From assembly GCF_963678635.1 (NCBI RefSeq), contig NC_087067.1, positions 34,871,509-34,935,508 on the forward strand: a stretch of DNA of 64,000 bases. Reading direction: 5' to 3'. Source of the stretch: Symsagittifera roscoffensis (lineage: Eukaryota; Xenacoelomorpha; Acoela; Convolutidae). Below are positions 57,401-63,548 of this stretch, in pieces. The notes below the pieces were generated by a model, which saw only the letters and a program-made list of their open reading frames with translations, searched no databases and was not told the origin of the DNA. The position numbers and the translations under genes were made by a program. Within the stretch, counting starts at the first letter, position 1; every line of letters begins with the position of its first letter.

Positions 57401-60400
57401 CAACAAGAATTGGAAATCAACTACAAGCTGCAAAAATTGAAAACAACGAGACGTCAAAATGCGAACTGGTACACACTTTAATTGCAAATCCGAATAACAC
57501 AAATGAGCTGATTGAGAATCCGGATCTGAAAATACCCATCGAGGAAGAGGACTTAATTCCAATGACGAGGTCAACTAATCAAGAAAAAGAACCAGGCCTA
57601 GGATTCATGGACTCAGATGATGTTCATGCGAAGCCCGGAGACGACAAGTTACCGATCGGAGATATTCAGAAACCACGACTGTCAGGGTTTTCCGAAACAC
57701 CGACGTTTGAGAATTTTCTTCGAACTAGCTCGAGTTCGCCTCCGAGTACCGATCCACTACCCTTCGTCGATGAGATAAGAAGCCCGTTTGGGAATGACGT
57801 CACAAAGAGAAAGACAAAAGATGATGATCGATCTCCAAATTGGCCAACATTTTCTAATACACGTAAGATTTCTTTCTTTGCTGTGATGATAATTCGTCAA
57901 AAAAAGGGTTTTAAAGCGGGTTTTAAATTCTTTTTTAAATTATTTAAACAGTTTTTTGTTTTCACATAATCAGTGCAAAAATTATGTTATATTGCGTATG
58001 TCAACAGATGTTAGTCCGCAAATATGAAGTGTTTCAAAAAACTTTCCTCTAAATTTGGAGTAATTTTATTCCGGTGACCCGTAGACTACCAAGAAGTTGA
58101 CCAAGAAAGTCTGAAAACATTCATTAGAAAGTTCATCTCAAATTTAATGAGCAAAAAGTGACATGCGAAATAAATTTCATCGTAATTTTTTCAGATATTG
58201 GTTTTCCACAATTTATTCCATTTTTGTCTGAAAATTATTAGTTTCCAAAACATTTCGTCCACCTCTCCAGCAAAATTATTTTCAACAAACAAGCTTGGCA
58301 ACTTATTTTCTACAAAAAAAAACAACAGTAAGGATGAATGATCATCTCTCAGGGTAAAACAACACGCAATTTATTTCACTCAGTTTTTCAGTAGATTTAC
58401 ACAATTATACAGGGTGATTCCGATAAAAGCATTTAGTCAATTCTTTGAATAAAAATTGATACGGGGTTTTGTTATTAATTTAAAAAAAAGATTTTTCTTT
58501 TGAAAAGATTGTGTCATTTCCGAAAATTAAACTCGCAGTAAATATTGTTAACCTGTTTTTTTTAAGGTTTTCAAACTATCGGCCGTAAACTGAGTTTCTG
58601 CAATAGTTTACTCGATTGTCAACATTACTTGTTTCACAGAGGAGCAGAACAAAACGCTCATCAATTTACTTGGGAATTTTAATTAACCGCCAAGGTCAGA
58701 AGACGTTCCGTTCCAATCATTTAAAAAAAAAGATTTTTTTTGTTAACTGTCTTCAAATTATTATAGTTTTTAACGGGTGGTGTAATTCGAAAACATTAGT
58801 GAGTTAGGAAAACATTACTGAGTTAGGCATTAGTGAGTTAGACATTAGTGAGTTAGGATTCGAAAACATTAGTGAGTTAGGCATGATCGACAACAGTTGT
58901 CTTCAAAAAATGAAAAAAACAAGTGAGAAAAAGCGGAGATTCGCACCACTTGCGATACAACATAATCATACAAAGCCAAAAAAAATTTTTTTGAAAAACT
59001 AGGTTAACCAAAACTTTCTTAGGTCTTGCTGGCTAAGGACACCTAAGGCTCAGAAATCTGGCAGTACGTATTTGATATTTTTTGAATTTGTTATGCAAAA
59101 AATATAGATTTGCAGGTTAGTTCTAGAGAAAAACCAAAAATTTCAAAAAACGGTCAAAACAATTTGAATTTTCCAAAACCATAAGTTTTTGTGTCAAAAT
59201 TTTTTTTTGGATGTAACATTGTACGCAAAGAAGCTTCCCATAACCCGCTCTTTGGGTTGAAATCAAAATCTCAGATATGATTGGGTGTTTTTTATTAAAT
59301 TTTTAAAATTCAGAAAAAAATTTTTTAAATCAAAATTTGACATTTCCAAGAACAATTTTTTTTTGTGAAAAACTGTGAGTGACTGCTAATGTAGGAGAAC
59401 TTCCCACTACCCGTTGTTTCCATTGAACTCACAAGCTCAGGTTTTGGAGGTTATTTTTTGAAAAAAAAATTAAAAGATTCAAAAAACGGTCAAAAAAACT
59501 TGATCATAATTACTTATTGAGGAGAGTTTCAAAAACCGATTTGTTTGTTGAAACCAAAATTTGAGATTTGATAGCTTACATTTTGAGAAAACTAAAAAAT
59601 ATATACTAAACCCACCGACTTTTTCGAATGCTGTAGACAAAAGGAAATACAGAAAAAAGACCAAGAGTGTATGAAGGCACACAAGAATGTAGGCGGTCTT
59701 TTTTTGGTTAACCCTTTTTATAAAATTGGCGGAAGAGTTTTTTGAGAACTAGAAAGAAATTTTTGCAAAAAGAAATAAAAATTTTCCCAAAGTGTCACTT
59801 TCAAAATACATGTTTTTATCAAACAGGAATTCTAGGCAAACACGGCAAGCAAATCATTTGAAATACAAATTGAGCAAAACTTACGAAGCCGAAAATCTTT
59901 GAACAGACACCATTGAGTCGAAAAAACGTATCAAAACTTTCCAAGTCCTCCCTGAAACTACCCTGTAGTAACTAGTACCCAGCCACTAGTTAAATTTGAA
60001 ATTTCATGAAATTGAGCATGTCAGCTGATGAGCATGTCAGGTGAAGAGAATGCCAAGTGATTCAGCTGATTTTGTTAAAATAGTTGATAAACCGAAAAAA
60101 AAATCTACATTCCGATTTATTAACGCTTGCTAATCGCAAGCGTAAAAAACTTCAATAAAAAACAGTTTTTTTTTCAAATATTTTGCTTATTAACAATCTA
60201 TAAATAAAATATCAAAACTTAGTTTTCTTTACAGTAAAATCAAGTTTTTGATCCTAAAAGTCTGAGAATACAGTAAATTTTCTACTAGCTCGAAAGCAGA
60301 CGAAAAAAATTTAAAACTGGTTTTTCTCAACATTGGGAAATTTTTTGGAATTCATTAAATGTCATTCGAAGTACGATTGAAAGGGTTCAAATATGATAAA

Positions 60401-61297
60401 TCAAATAGCACTCAACTCACTCCGATGATTTTCTGTGGTACCTGATTTTGCGTGGAAAAAAGAAGAAAAACAAGGATAGCCGGTTACTGTGCAAGTATCA
60501 CAGAATGTTCAGACCATAGTCTGAAAAAAATAAGACATATTTTTTTTTCATTTATTGCCGTTTTATCTGCTTGGTTTGATAACAAAAAAGATCTGAATAA
60601 AAAACTAGAACGCAGCCATATTTGATAATCATAACAAACAGGCAAACTGAAAAAAAGTTTTTGTAGAAAAATTACTGGAAACACGAAAAAAATTATAATT
60701 TTTTTATCCTTTTATTTTCAGAAATTTTTTTTTTCAAGTATTGTTTTCAAAATTTTTCATCTTTTTGATACCTAATATGGCGCTAAAATTTCACTTAACT
60801 CCAATACAACTTAACTTTCAAGGCTTAACCTAAGCATAAATGAGCTGATGTACGCTAACACAATCGCTCGAAATTAGACGAAACATAAAAAATTTCACAC
60901 CTGTTTTTCTTGACACTAAAAAAATTTATCGGGAATTTTATGGTATGGTTCGAATTACGACTGAAAAGGCTTTAATTTGATACATCATTCATTCCAGTCG
61001 GATGATTATGTGTGGTACTTGATTTTGCGTGGAAAACAAAAAGAAAAAAATATATATAAAACACAACCGAAAACAAAGTTCCTCCCCATTTCAATGGTCG
61101 GGACAACAAAAGTTTTCTGTTCTTGTATTCCTTCAAAAACTCAAATATTTTTAGGAAAAATTATTTCAGGTGACAAAAGTGGTGAATTCTCGGTGCCGTG
61201 CCAACTCACGAAACTCACTATGTTTGGCCTTAATAATTTCGAAAACACAAGTGTCATTGTTGAGGAAAACGGAGGCAATGTTGAATCGGACTGTTAA
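27362..61297 (+). CDS. Kinesin-3 family motor, STARD9/KIF16A-like, 22 exons (gene-level entry)
   Basis: Joining the 22 exons listed below gives 12,237 nt in one frame: 4,078 residues and TAA. It is an ATP-driven microtubule motor. Residues 4 to about 390 are the motor, with P-loop GQTGSGKT at 112-119, SSRSH at 257-261 and DLAGSE at 290-295. These are followed by the neck (to 437), an FHA-like domain (about 486-606), coiled coils (about 610-900) and a ~2,600-residue, mostly polar tail with helical segments at about 2150-3240. Segments such as GATHVHE, SERADPS and the insertion before [12 protein letters not shown] resemble STARD9/KIF16A more than KIF16B. The length is near that of STARD9, but no START or PX domain is present. 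The first exon exists in two copies. Extra in-phase exons in the long introns cannot be excluded. Confidence 0.9.
28173..28256. repeat. Foldback inverted repeat spanning the right duplication boundary
   Basis: The 26-bp arms at 28173-28198 and 28231-28256 (ctcgattctgattggttaat...) are inverted copies with one mismatch around a 32-nt loop. The loop's last base, 28230, is the last base of the duplicated unit. Confidence 0.85.
28378..28785. mobile_element. Diverged R2-family element
   Basis: It has variants of the CGGATTCCGC/AAATG block (ttccgcaaatg, attctgcaga, ggattccgcatat) and a right end gcattttggcctcgtaat that matches the inverse of the R2 left end. It also shares the gaagatcaaagaaaag block with 9780. 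The left end is not recognised. Confidence 0.55.
29160..29783. mobile_element. Inverted-repeat element M3 with ATAATCGATTATAA arms and G-rich centre
   Basis: The left end cgtactggagttccatgg and the right end ccatggagctccggtgcg form a ~31-bp imperfect inverted repeat. Both flanks repeat variants of aatcgattataatcca. The centre (about 29320-29470) is strongly G-rich on the plus strand, with a run of 12-13 G and many GGGG runs. No coding capacity is seen. It is probably a non-autonomous DNA transposon. Confidence 0.6.
30040..30268 (-). pseudogene. Reverse-transcriptase relic with YADD box (LINE-like)
   Basis: On the minus strand, [17 protein letters not shown] (YADD at 30117-30106) matches the catalytic motif of retroelement reverse transcriptases. 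Upstream, [13 protein letters not shown] resembles the preceding GS.LGPLLF motif but is followed by a stop and a shifted frame. The fragment is cut at 30270 by an M2 MITE. It is a dead fragment of a non-LTR-type element. Confidence 0.55.
30270..30642. mobile_element. M2 MITE, short form (373 bp)
   Basis: The left end CCCGGGTTGACCTCC and the right end GGTCAACCCGAG match the 940-bp element at 12445. The interior again carries ttatcatacaatt units in both orientations. It lies next to the reverse-transcriptase relic. Confidence 0.75.
32277..33114. mobile_element. R1 element, longer form
   Basis: It starts attgttccgactttcg, followed by aacggaatatttgtgctcgg and ggtgggttattttt. It ends ggcagtcgaaacattcaa, then the hairpin variant and gatacgagcagtcttg. 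Its middle shares ggtttaaagattgcca and gcgatatatttcgcg with 55310-55826. Confidence 0.65.
34187..34268 (+). CDS. Kinesin exon 2
   Basis: Acceptor TTTTAG, donor G|GTACTA. It completes the split Thr codon and encodes [18 protein letters not shown] and following residues to KPVK, the beta1-beta2 region of the motor. It ends in phase 0. Confidence 0.8.
34397..34515 (-). repeat. R4 family fragment
   Basis: tgttccgaccattgaaaatt on the left and ttttccacgcaaaatcaag on the right match, in inverse, 60990-61110. Confidence 0.5.
34948..35303. mobile_element. hAT-type MITE, right end missing
   Basis: It starts CAGGGGCGGATGTAGG and shares the gggattcgaccctttgccga, acgtgatttttt and gcctgcggcgcagaaa blocks with 44240-44647 and 61960-62279. 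The right CCGCCCCTG end is absent. It sits in kinesin intron 2. Confidence 0.7.
35392..35520 (+). CDS. Kinesin exon 3
   Basis: 43 codons, acceptor TGTAG, donor ACG|GTAGAA. It encodes [10 protein letters not shown] through [15 protein letters not shown] to the beta3 region (the F.FD.VF motif of motors). Both ends are phase 0. Confidence 0.9.
35832..35963 (+). CDS. Kinesin exon 4 with the P-loop
   Basis: 44 codons between TGTCAG and CAG|GTCAGT. It includes [20 protein letters not shown], the Walker A nucleotide-binding loop (GQTGSGKT, residues 112-119) of kinesins. Phase 0 at both ends. Confidence 0.95.
36210..36553 (+). CDS. Kinesin exon 5
   Basis: 344 nt, acceptor TTTAG, donor CCG|GTTAGT. 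It encodes [33 protein letters not shown] (typical SYLEIYNE motif) and a Ser/Gly/Lys-rich loop of ~30 residues. It continues with [19 protein letters not shown] and then alpha3. It ends with two bases of an Arg codon. Confidence 0.95.
36728..36800 (+). CDS. Kinesin exon 6 with switch I
   Basis: 25 codons including the split Arg: [25 protein letters not shown] is the switch I core. The usual Asn of N..SSRSH is His (HEQSSRSH). Acceptor TTGCAG, donor CAG|GTAAAG. Confidence 0.95.
36887..36957 (+). CDS. Kinesin exon 7 with switch II
   Basis: It encodes [20 protein letters not shown] and LAG, then splits the Ser codon of DLAGSE. Acceptor TTGCAG, donor TC|GTAAGT. Confidence 0.95.
37209..37312 (+). 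CDS. Kinesin exon 8
   Basis: It encodes [19 protein letters not shown] and [15 protein letters not shown] (the NKSL..LG..I..L motif of alpha4). Acceptor TTCCAG, donor G|GTATGA. Phase 1 at the 3' end. Confidence 0.95.
37468..37623 (+). CDS. Kinesin exon 9
   Basis: Acceptor CTTTCAG at 37467 gives [10 protein letters not shown], a polar ~20-residue insertion, then [20 protein letters not shown] and YTTMIA (motif PYR.S.LT.LL.DSLGGN). Donor A|GTAAGT. Confidence 0.9.
37754..37771 (-). mobile_element. M2 MITE end fragment
   Basis: tatggaggtcaacccgg is the inverse of the M2 left end (CCGGGTTGACCTCCATA). Only ~17 bp remain, inside kinesin intron 9. Confidence 0.5.
37966..38135 (+). CDS. Kinesin exon 10, motor end and neck; GC donor
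   Basis: It encodes [20 protein letters not shown], then [20 protein letters not shown] and a neck coiled coil to MLEQK. No GT donor fits. AAG|GCAAG at 38135/38136 is a standard GC-AG donor and keeps the frame to exon 11 (phase 0). Confidence 0.9.
38320..38439 (+). CDS. Kinesin exon 11
   Basis: 40 codons: [20 protein letters not shown] onward to WERQKLLLQ, a short coiled coil before the FHA-like domain. Acceptor TTCTAG, donor CAG|GTCACT. Confidence 0.9.
38769..38922 (+). CDS. Kinesin exon 12, FHA-like domain first half
   Basis: It encodes [20 protein letters not shown] then [20 protein letters not shown]. The spacing HLV..., VVYQL..G...IG matches the start of kinesin-3 FHA domains, but the conserved Gly-Arg is Gly-Thr. 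Acceptor TTTAAG, donor G|GTATGA. Confidence 0.85.
39875..40107 (+). CDS. Kinesin exon 13, FHA-like domain second half
   Basis: It encodes [39 protein letters not shown] and [20 protein letters not shown]. The beta-sandwich pattern ([20 protein letters not shown]....FR) is FHA-like. The Ser and His of the phosphothreonine pocket are missing. Acceptor CACTAG, donor GAG|GTTAAT. Confidence 0.85.
40312..40440 (+). CDS. Kinesin exon 14
   Basis: 43 codons beginning [20 protein letters not shown], between the FHA-like domain and later coiled coils. Polar, no domain. Acceptor TTTCAG, donor CAG|GTAAAC. Confidence 0.85.
40699..40856 (+). CDS. Kinesin exon 15
   Basis: Gly-rich linker ([12 protein letters not shown]) then [18 protein letters not shown]. 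Acceptor GCTACAG, donor AA|GTTAGT, phase 2. Confidence 0.85.
42200..43010. repeat. Diverged ~175-bp tandem array in intron 15
   Basis: A block of the type agtttt-gagatatga..ttt.atgattt recurs at about 42279, 42459, 42638, 42797 and 42971 (spacings ~180, 179, 159, 174). Between them a block like tagttgaattc.gtg..ggtactctcag recurs with the same period. The units are strongly diverged from one another. Confidence 0.5.
43421..43496 (-). mobile_element. R2 left-end fragment, inverted
   Basis: Read on the minus strand, attacgaggcgaaactgtgc, then gcacagttttgtgtct and gttcctggattccagagaca, match the first ~75 bp of the R2 element at 8531. Confidence 0.6.
43960..44071 (+). CDS. Kinesin exon 16
   Basis: It encodes [20 protein letters not shown] then an acidic/basic coiled coil to EEKRL. 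Acceptor GTTCAG, donor CTG|GTGAGA. Confidence 0.9.
44240..44647. mobile_element. hAT-type MITE with perfect 8-bp target duplication
   Basis: The ends CAGGGGCGGATTTAGG and CCTAGATACGCCCCTG are inverted. GCTATATG flanks the element directly on both sides (44232-44239 and 44648-44655). An 8-bp target duplication and CAGGGG ends are typical of hAT elements. The interior has long poly-G and poly-C tracts near the ends and encodes nothing recognisable. It sits in kinesin intron 16. Confidence 0.85.
44826..44979 (+). CDS. Kinesin exon 17
   Basis: Coiled-coil exon: [20 protein letters not shown] onward to LDEKREK. Acceptor AATAG, donor AAAG|GTGGGT, phase 1. Confidence 0.9.
45211..47124 (+). CDS. Kinesin exon 18 (1.9 kb), coiled coil and polar tail
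   Basis: 638 codons (residues 791-1428). The first ~110 residues form a strongly charged coiled coil ([20 protein letters not shown], later [20 protein letters not shown]). The rest is polar and probably disordered, with His/Gln-rich ([12 protein letters not shown]) and Ser/Pro segments. Acceptor GTTACAG, donor GAAG|GTTAGT. The following intron is only 219 bp. Confidence 0.92.
47344..53297 (+). CDS. Kinesin exon 19 (5.95 kb), helical-repeat tail
   Basis: 1,985 codons (residues 1429-3413) without interruption. The first third is polar with TQT-type motifs (ISTQTP, ASTQTQ near 1901-1912; GIQTDE at 2042) and a Lys/Arg/Ser-rich stretch (about 1930-2020). From about residue 2150 to 3240 a series of 50-65-residue helical segments with a loosely shared core (VL.AI..GD...L..LL....) alternates with polar linkers. 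The end is acidic. Acceptor TTTCAG, donor AAA|GTAAGT, phase 0. The frame continues for six codons past the donor to TGA, so intron retention would truncate the protein here. Confidence 0.92.
53298..54924. other. Kinesin intron 19
   Basis: 1.6 kb, non-coding. It contains a right-end fragment of the R2 family (about 53790-53922, ttgcggaatccgcttacag... tttagtctcgtt) and a solitary R1 right end with its hairpin (54801-54851, ggcagtcggaacaatcaagg). Confidence 0.55.
54925..55167 (+). CDS. Kinesin exon 20
   Basis: 81 codons: [20 protein letters not shown], then an acidic stretch with [18 protein letters not shown]. Acceptor CTTTAG, donor AAC|GTAAGT, phase 0 on both sides, so it could be skipped without shifting the frame. 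Confidence 0.85.
55310..55826. mobile_element. R1 element in kinesin intron 20
   Basis: It runs from gttccgactttcgtaacgaa to ggcagtcggaacaatcaggg, then the perfect stem CAGGGC-TTC-GCCCTG and atacgagcagtcttg. The interior is homologous to 32277-33114. Confidence 0.7.
56236..57862 (+). CDS. Kinesin exon 21 (1.6 kb), Ser/Pro/Lys-rich tail with SKIP motif
   Basis: 542 codons (residues 3495-4036). Low-complexity, Ser, Pro, Lys, Asp and Asn-rich, predicted disordered. [14 protein letters not shown] at about 3520-3533 matches the S.IP end-binding (EB1) consensus in its usual Ser/Pro/basic setting. Acceptor TTTCAG, donor ACAC|GTAAGA, phase 1. Confidence 0.9.
58785..58881. repeat. Minisatellite, acattagtgagttagg units
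   Basis: Five imperfect copies of acattagtgagttagg in about 97 bp. The outer copies carry the longer attcgaaa prefix. Confidence 0.8.
59002..59713. mobile_element. Possible element with GGTTAACCAAAA ends
   Basis: ggttaaccaaaa (59002-59013) and ttttggttaacc (59702-59713) are perfect 12-bp inverted repeats. Inside, ttcaaaaaacggtcaaaa occurs twice (about 59140 and 59478), suggesting an internal direct duplication. No second copy is seen, so the call rests on the ends only. Confidence 0.4.
60290..61120. repeat. R4 family repeats, two diverged blocks
   Basis: Blocks 60290-60465 and 60865-61045 are similar (both start ctcgaaa..agacgaaa and end gattttgcgtggaaaa). The first continues into gatagccggttactgtgcaa, the second into ccatttcaatggtcggga. 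The same blocks occur at 11440-12045, 34397-34515 and 41101-41330. Confidence 0.6.
61170..61297 (+). CDS. Kinesin exon 22, terminal coding exon
   Basis: Acceptor TTATTTCAG joins in phase to exon 21 and encodes [20 protein letters not shown] onward to [11 protein letters not shown] and TAA at 61295-61297. Compact and protein-like, but no family is recognised. In particular it is not a START or PX domain. Support is frame, splice signals and a downstream AATAAA; a further exon skipping this one cannot be excluded. Confidence 0.7.
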
Positions 61298-61443
61298 AAA
61301 CAAAGTCTTTGGTCCTGTTTGGATTTTGAATAAAATTAACCGGCTATTTTTTGTCAATCGGCGTCAATACCTGAAATCTTTGACAGGAAAACCTGAAGAA
61401 TTGCGGTTTCGTTTGAAAAGTCGCCGTAATCTTTGTCACTTGC

Positions 61444-61449
61444 AATAAA
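61444..61449 (+). terminator. AATAAA polyadenylation signal candidate for kinesin
   Basis: AATAAA ~150 bp after the kinesin stop. A second AATAAA occurs at 61329-61334. Either could be used. Confidence 0.45.
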
Positions 61450-62362
61450 AATGAGCATTGTGTCATTCTGCTGACACTGTTTTGATTTGCTCGCCGACGG
61501 TCAAAACTTCATGAACGCATTGTGAGCAGGATAAATTCATTGACTCGGCCTATGCAAGGTCTCGGTTGGGTACTGCCCAATTGTTTTTGGGATTTAGCAC
61601 TGTCCGAGGTTCCCATAGGCAACCCCAAAATCCTGTAGGAAGTCAAAGACTCCGCAAAGCCTTTCGTTAATTCTGTTGAAATGGTTAATGACGAAAAAAT
61701 TGTTTACTGATTATTGTTTAGGGCAACTATGAGTTTACGGCGGCCATTTTTAGCAATGTTTTTGGTGTAAAGGCAAAAGTTTCTAAAAAACCGATGTATA
61801 TTTTAGTATTGAGCTGATTTATTCTATTTTAATAAAGATTTCGTCAATGAATATTTCGTCAATGAATTGTTATTTTTTGAACAAACTTTGAATCTTAATT
61901 GCCCAGTTTATCCAGTGAAAAAACTTGAGTAAATTTGAGCTTGTCTGAATTAATAGCTCCAGGGGCGGATTTAGGGGGAAGGGGGGGGGCCCCTCCCTCC
62001 TCAGGGATTCGCCAATATATACTAACTTTGAGGAGGAGCGCGCGCCAAAAAAAACGCGATTTTTTTCGTCAGAGTTTTCCAAAAAATGCCCGAAAACGGA
62101 TTTTTGACCTGTTTTTTCAAAATCTTGCCTGCGGCGCAAAATTTTGGCCAAAACAGCGTCTTTTTCGTGCTTTAGGAGAGCTCAGAAAATCAATTTGGTC
62201 GATCTAAAAAAAAGGTCAAAACTTTCAAAACTTTTTTGAAAATCCGCCTCCCCTCCAGAAAATCCTAGATCCGCCCCTGACTAGCTCCATGATGATAGCT
62301 AACATGAAAACATAGCGCAAATGAAGTATGACAAAGTTCGTTCCAACTCTCTCTTCATTTTT
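61450..62362. other. Intergenic space between convergent genes
   Basis: About 900 bp between the kinesin and peroxiredoxin 3' ends. It contains a hAT-type MITE and otherwise nothing recognised. Confidence 0.6.
61960..62279. mobile_element. hAT-type MITE (320 bp)
   Basis: The ends CAGGGGCGGATTTAGG and CCTAGATCCGCCCCTG are inverted. Flanks AATAGCTC (61952-61959) and ACTAGCTC (62280-62287) are an 8-bp target duplication with one mismatch. It shares the aaacgcgattttttt and gcctgcggcgc blocks with 44240-44647. Confidence 0.8.
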
Positions 62363-62587
62363 TCACTGGTACCATTTGAGAATTTCGGTCGCATTGGTCA
62401 ATTTTGACTCTATGTACTTTTTTTCCACCGCCATGTTGATGACGACTCCTCTTTGAACCCTGGCCACAAAGCGGGCACACTGTCTCTCCGTAACAAACAC
62501 AGGGCCCAGTACATCGTCACTCAAGTCGGGGTACATCGTGATCAGTTTAGATTTGGGGTCCGACAGCATCACCAACTTGCCCTGGGC
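62363..62587 (-). CDS. PRDX5: PRDX5-like last exon
   Basis: 75 codons including TGA, starting AQGKLVMLSDPKSKLITMYP after acceptor TTTCAG (phase 0). The DP, the D.LG region and the V.RGVV.N strand match the C-terminal half of the thioredoxin fold. The only Cys lies in RQCARF, not at the usual resolving position. Confidence 0.85.
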   Translation of the reverse strand, partial: AQGKLVMLSDPKSKLITMYPDLSDDVLGPVFVTERQCARFVARVQRGVVINMAVEKKYIESKLTNATEILKWYQ

Positions 62588-63548
62588 CTGAAAGTATGGT
62601 TCTTTTAGGTTGCTCGGTTTCAAATTAGTTGGCTGCTGCAATGTAAACACTGATTTTTTGTTGTCTGAAAGCTTGATCTGCAGTTTTTGTGCAGTAGTAG
62701 CCGAAGTAAGTCATACAATAAAGCAAAGTATTAGCCGCCATCATAATCAAGGGCGGATCCTGGATTTTTTCCCCAAGTTTTTTGGCGCTACCTTACCCCT
62801 CCAATTTAGTGTACTTTGCCAGAAAAGTTAAGGGCTGGTCCACTGTCGACTTAATAAAACGATGTCGTGAAATTTTAGCCAAGGTTCTCCCCTAAATCCG
62901 CTCTTAAATCGCCGCTAAAATCGTAATTGATTGTCAGTTAAACTCTGTTTAAATTAGATGCTTTATTTCTCTCCCTCTCAATTGATTTTGAACTACTCAA
63001 TTGTAAAGATGAAACAATACATAACTTGAGTGACTTCTGCCACGCAGTCATCACAAATCCGTCGTTGACAGACAGCACTCCAATCAACTGCACCCCTTTG
63101 GCCCTGAACTCATCAAAGTGTTCCACAAAAGTGGGCACGTGATCTTTGTGACACACGGGCGAAAACGCACCCGGCACCCCAAGCAAAAGGGCCTCATCTT
63201 TGTCTTCGAACAGTTTTCTACAAACAATTTTGGCCTAAATGAACTCGATGCCAGAGTATTTACAAAGTTATCCGAAAACTTCAATCGAAAAACTCATAGT
63301 ACTTGTTTGAATTTTATAAGCTTCTAATTGTTGATATTTCCCTAGCAAGCCTGAGACTGATGGCAAAGCAAAATCGTATTTCAAACTTTTTTCTGTACGT
63401 TCTCTACGTTTTTACGTTACCTCTAGTCTTTTAGAACCACTTTAAGTTACAAAAATTACTTAAAATATCTTTTTGAAAAAAAAATTACAGCTAAGATAGT
63501 GTGCGAAGACTCTCACTTGACCTCTAGCTTCAGGTCTACCAAAGGCGC
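62363..63548 (-). CDS. PRDX5: Peroxiredoxin-5 type thiol peroxidase, C-terminal exons (gene-level entry)
   Basis: Peroxiredoxins reduce H2O2, alkyl hydroperoxides and peroxynitrite through a peroxidatic Cys; PRDX5 members act in mitochondria, peroxisomes and cytosol. Three exons are seen on the minus strand. LGVPGAFSPVCHKDHVPTFV carries the active site P...S..C (Ser in place of the commoner Thr), followed by KGVQLIGVLSVNDGFVMTAW, both diagnostic of this subfamily. The last exon has AQGKLVMLSDPKSKLI and ends KWYQ. The 5' end, with start codon and any targeting peptide, lies upstream of 63548 and is not identified. The C-terminal resolving Cys of human PRDX5 has no obvious equivalent. Confidence 0.88.
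62748..62906. mobile_element. Degenerate hAT-type MITE relic in PRDX5 intron
   Basis: caagggcggatcctgg on the left and cctaaatccgctcttaa on the right are degraded versions of the CAGGGGCGG ends. The interior is short. Confidence 0.4.
63026..63217 (-). CDS. PRDX5: PRDX5-like active-site exon
   Basis: Acceptor TTTGTAG. It encodes KLFEDKDEALLLGVPGAFSP, VCHKDHVPTFVEHFDEF and SVNDGFVMTAWQKSL. The best-looking donor CAA|GTTATG leaves two bases, while the next exon needs phase 0, so the junction to 62587 is one base out of frame with GT-AG rules. The 3' boundary is therefore uncertain. Confidence 0.8.
63517..63548 (-). CDS. PRDX5: PRDX5-like upstream exon
   Basis: It encodes APLVDLKLEV and ends AA|GTGAGA, joining in phase to the active-site exon (V-K-K-L-F). 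The acceptor GGTCAG at 63549 has a strong branch-point-like TACTAAT ~20 nt upstream. The open frame also continues upstream through NAAEIGQ, so an extended exon is the alternative. Confidence 0.55.

Larger units (their letters stand above)
57863..61169. other. Kinesin intron 21
   Basis: 3.3 kb, no exon seen. It holds a short minisatellite (58785-58881), an element with GGTTAACC ends (59002-59713) and R4-family repeats (60290-61120). Confidence 0.55.

Noticed and set aside
58785-58881. CRISPR-like array
   Set aside because: Units are contiguous or separated by unequal short stretches without unique spacers, in an animal intron; it is a minisatellite.
61170-61448. Read-through frame in another phase over exon 22
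   Set aside because: It overlaps the in-phase terminal exon and the polyadenylation signals and has no splice support.
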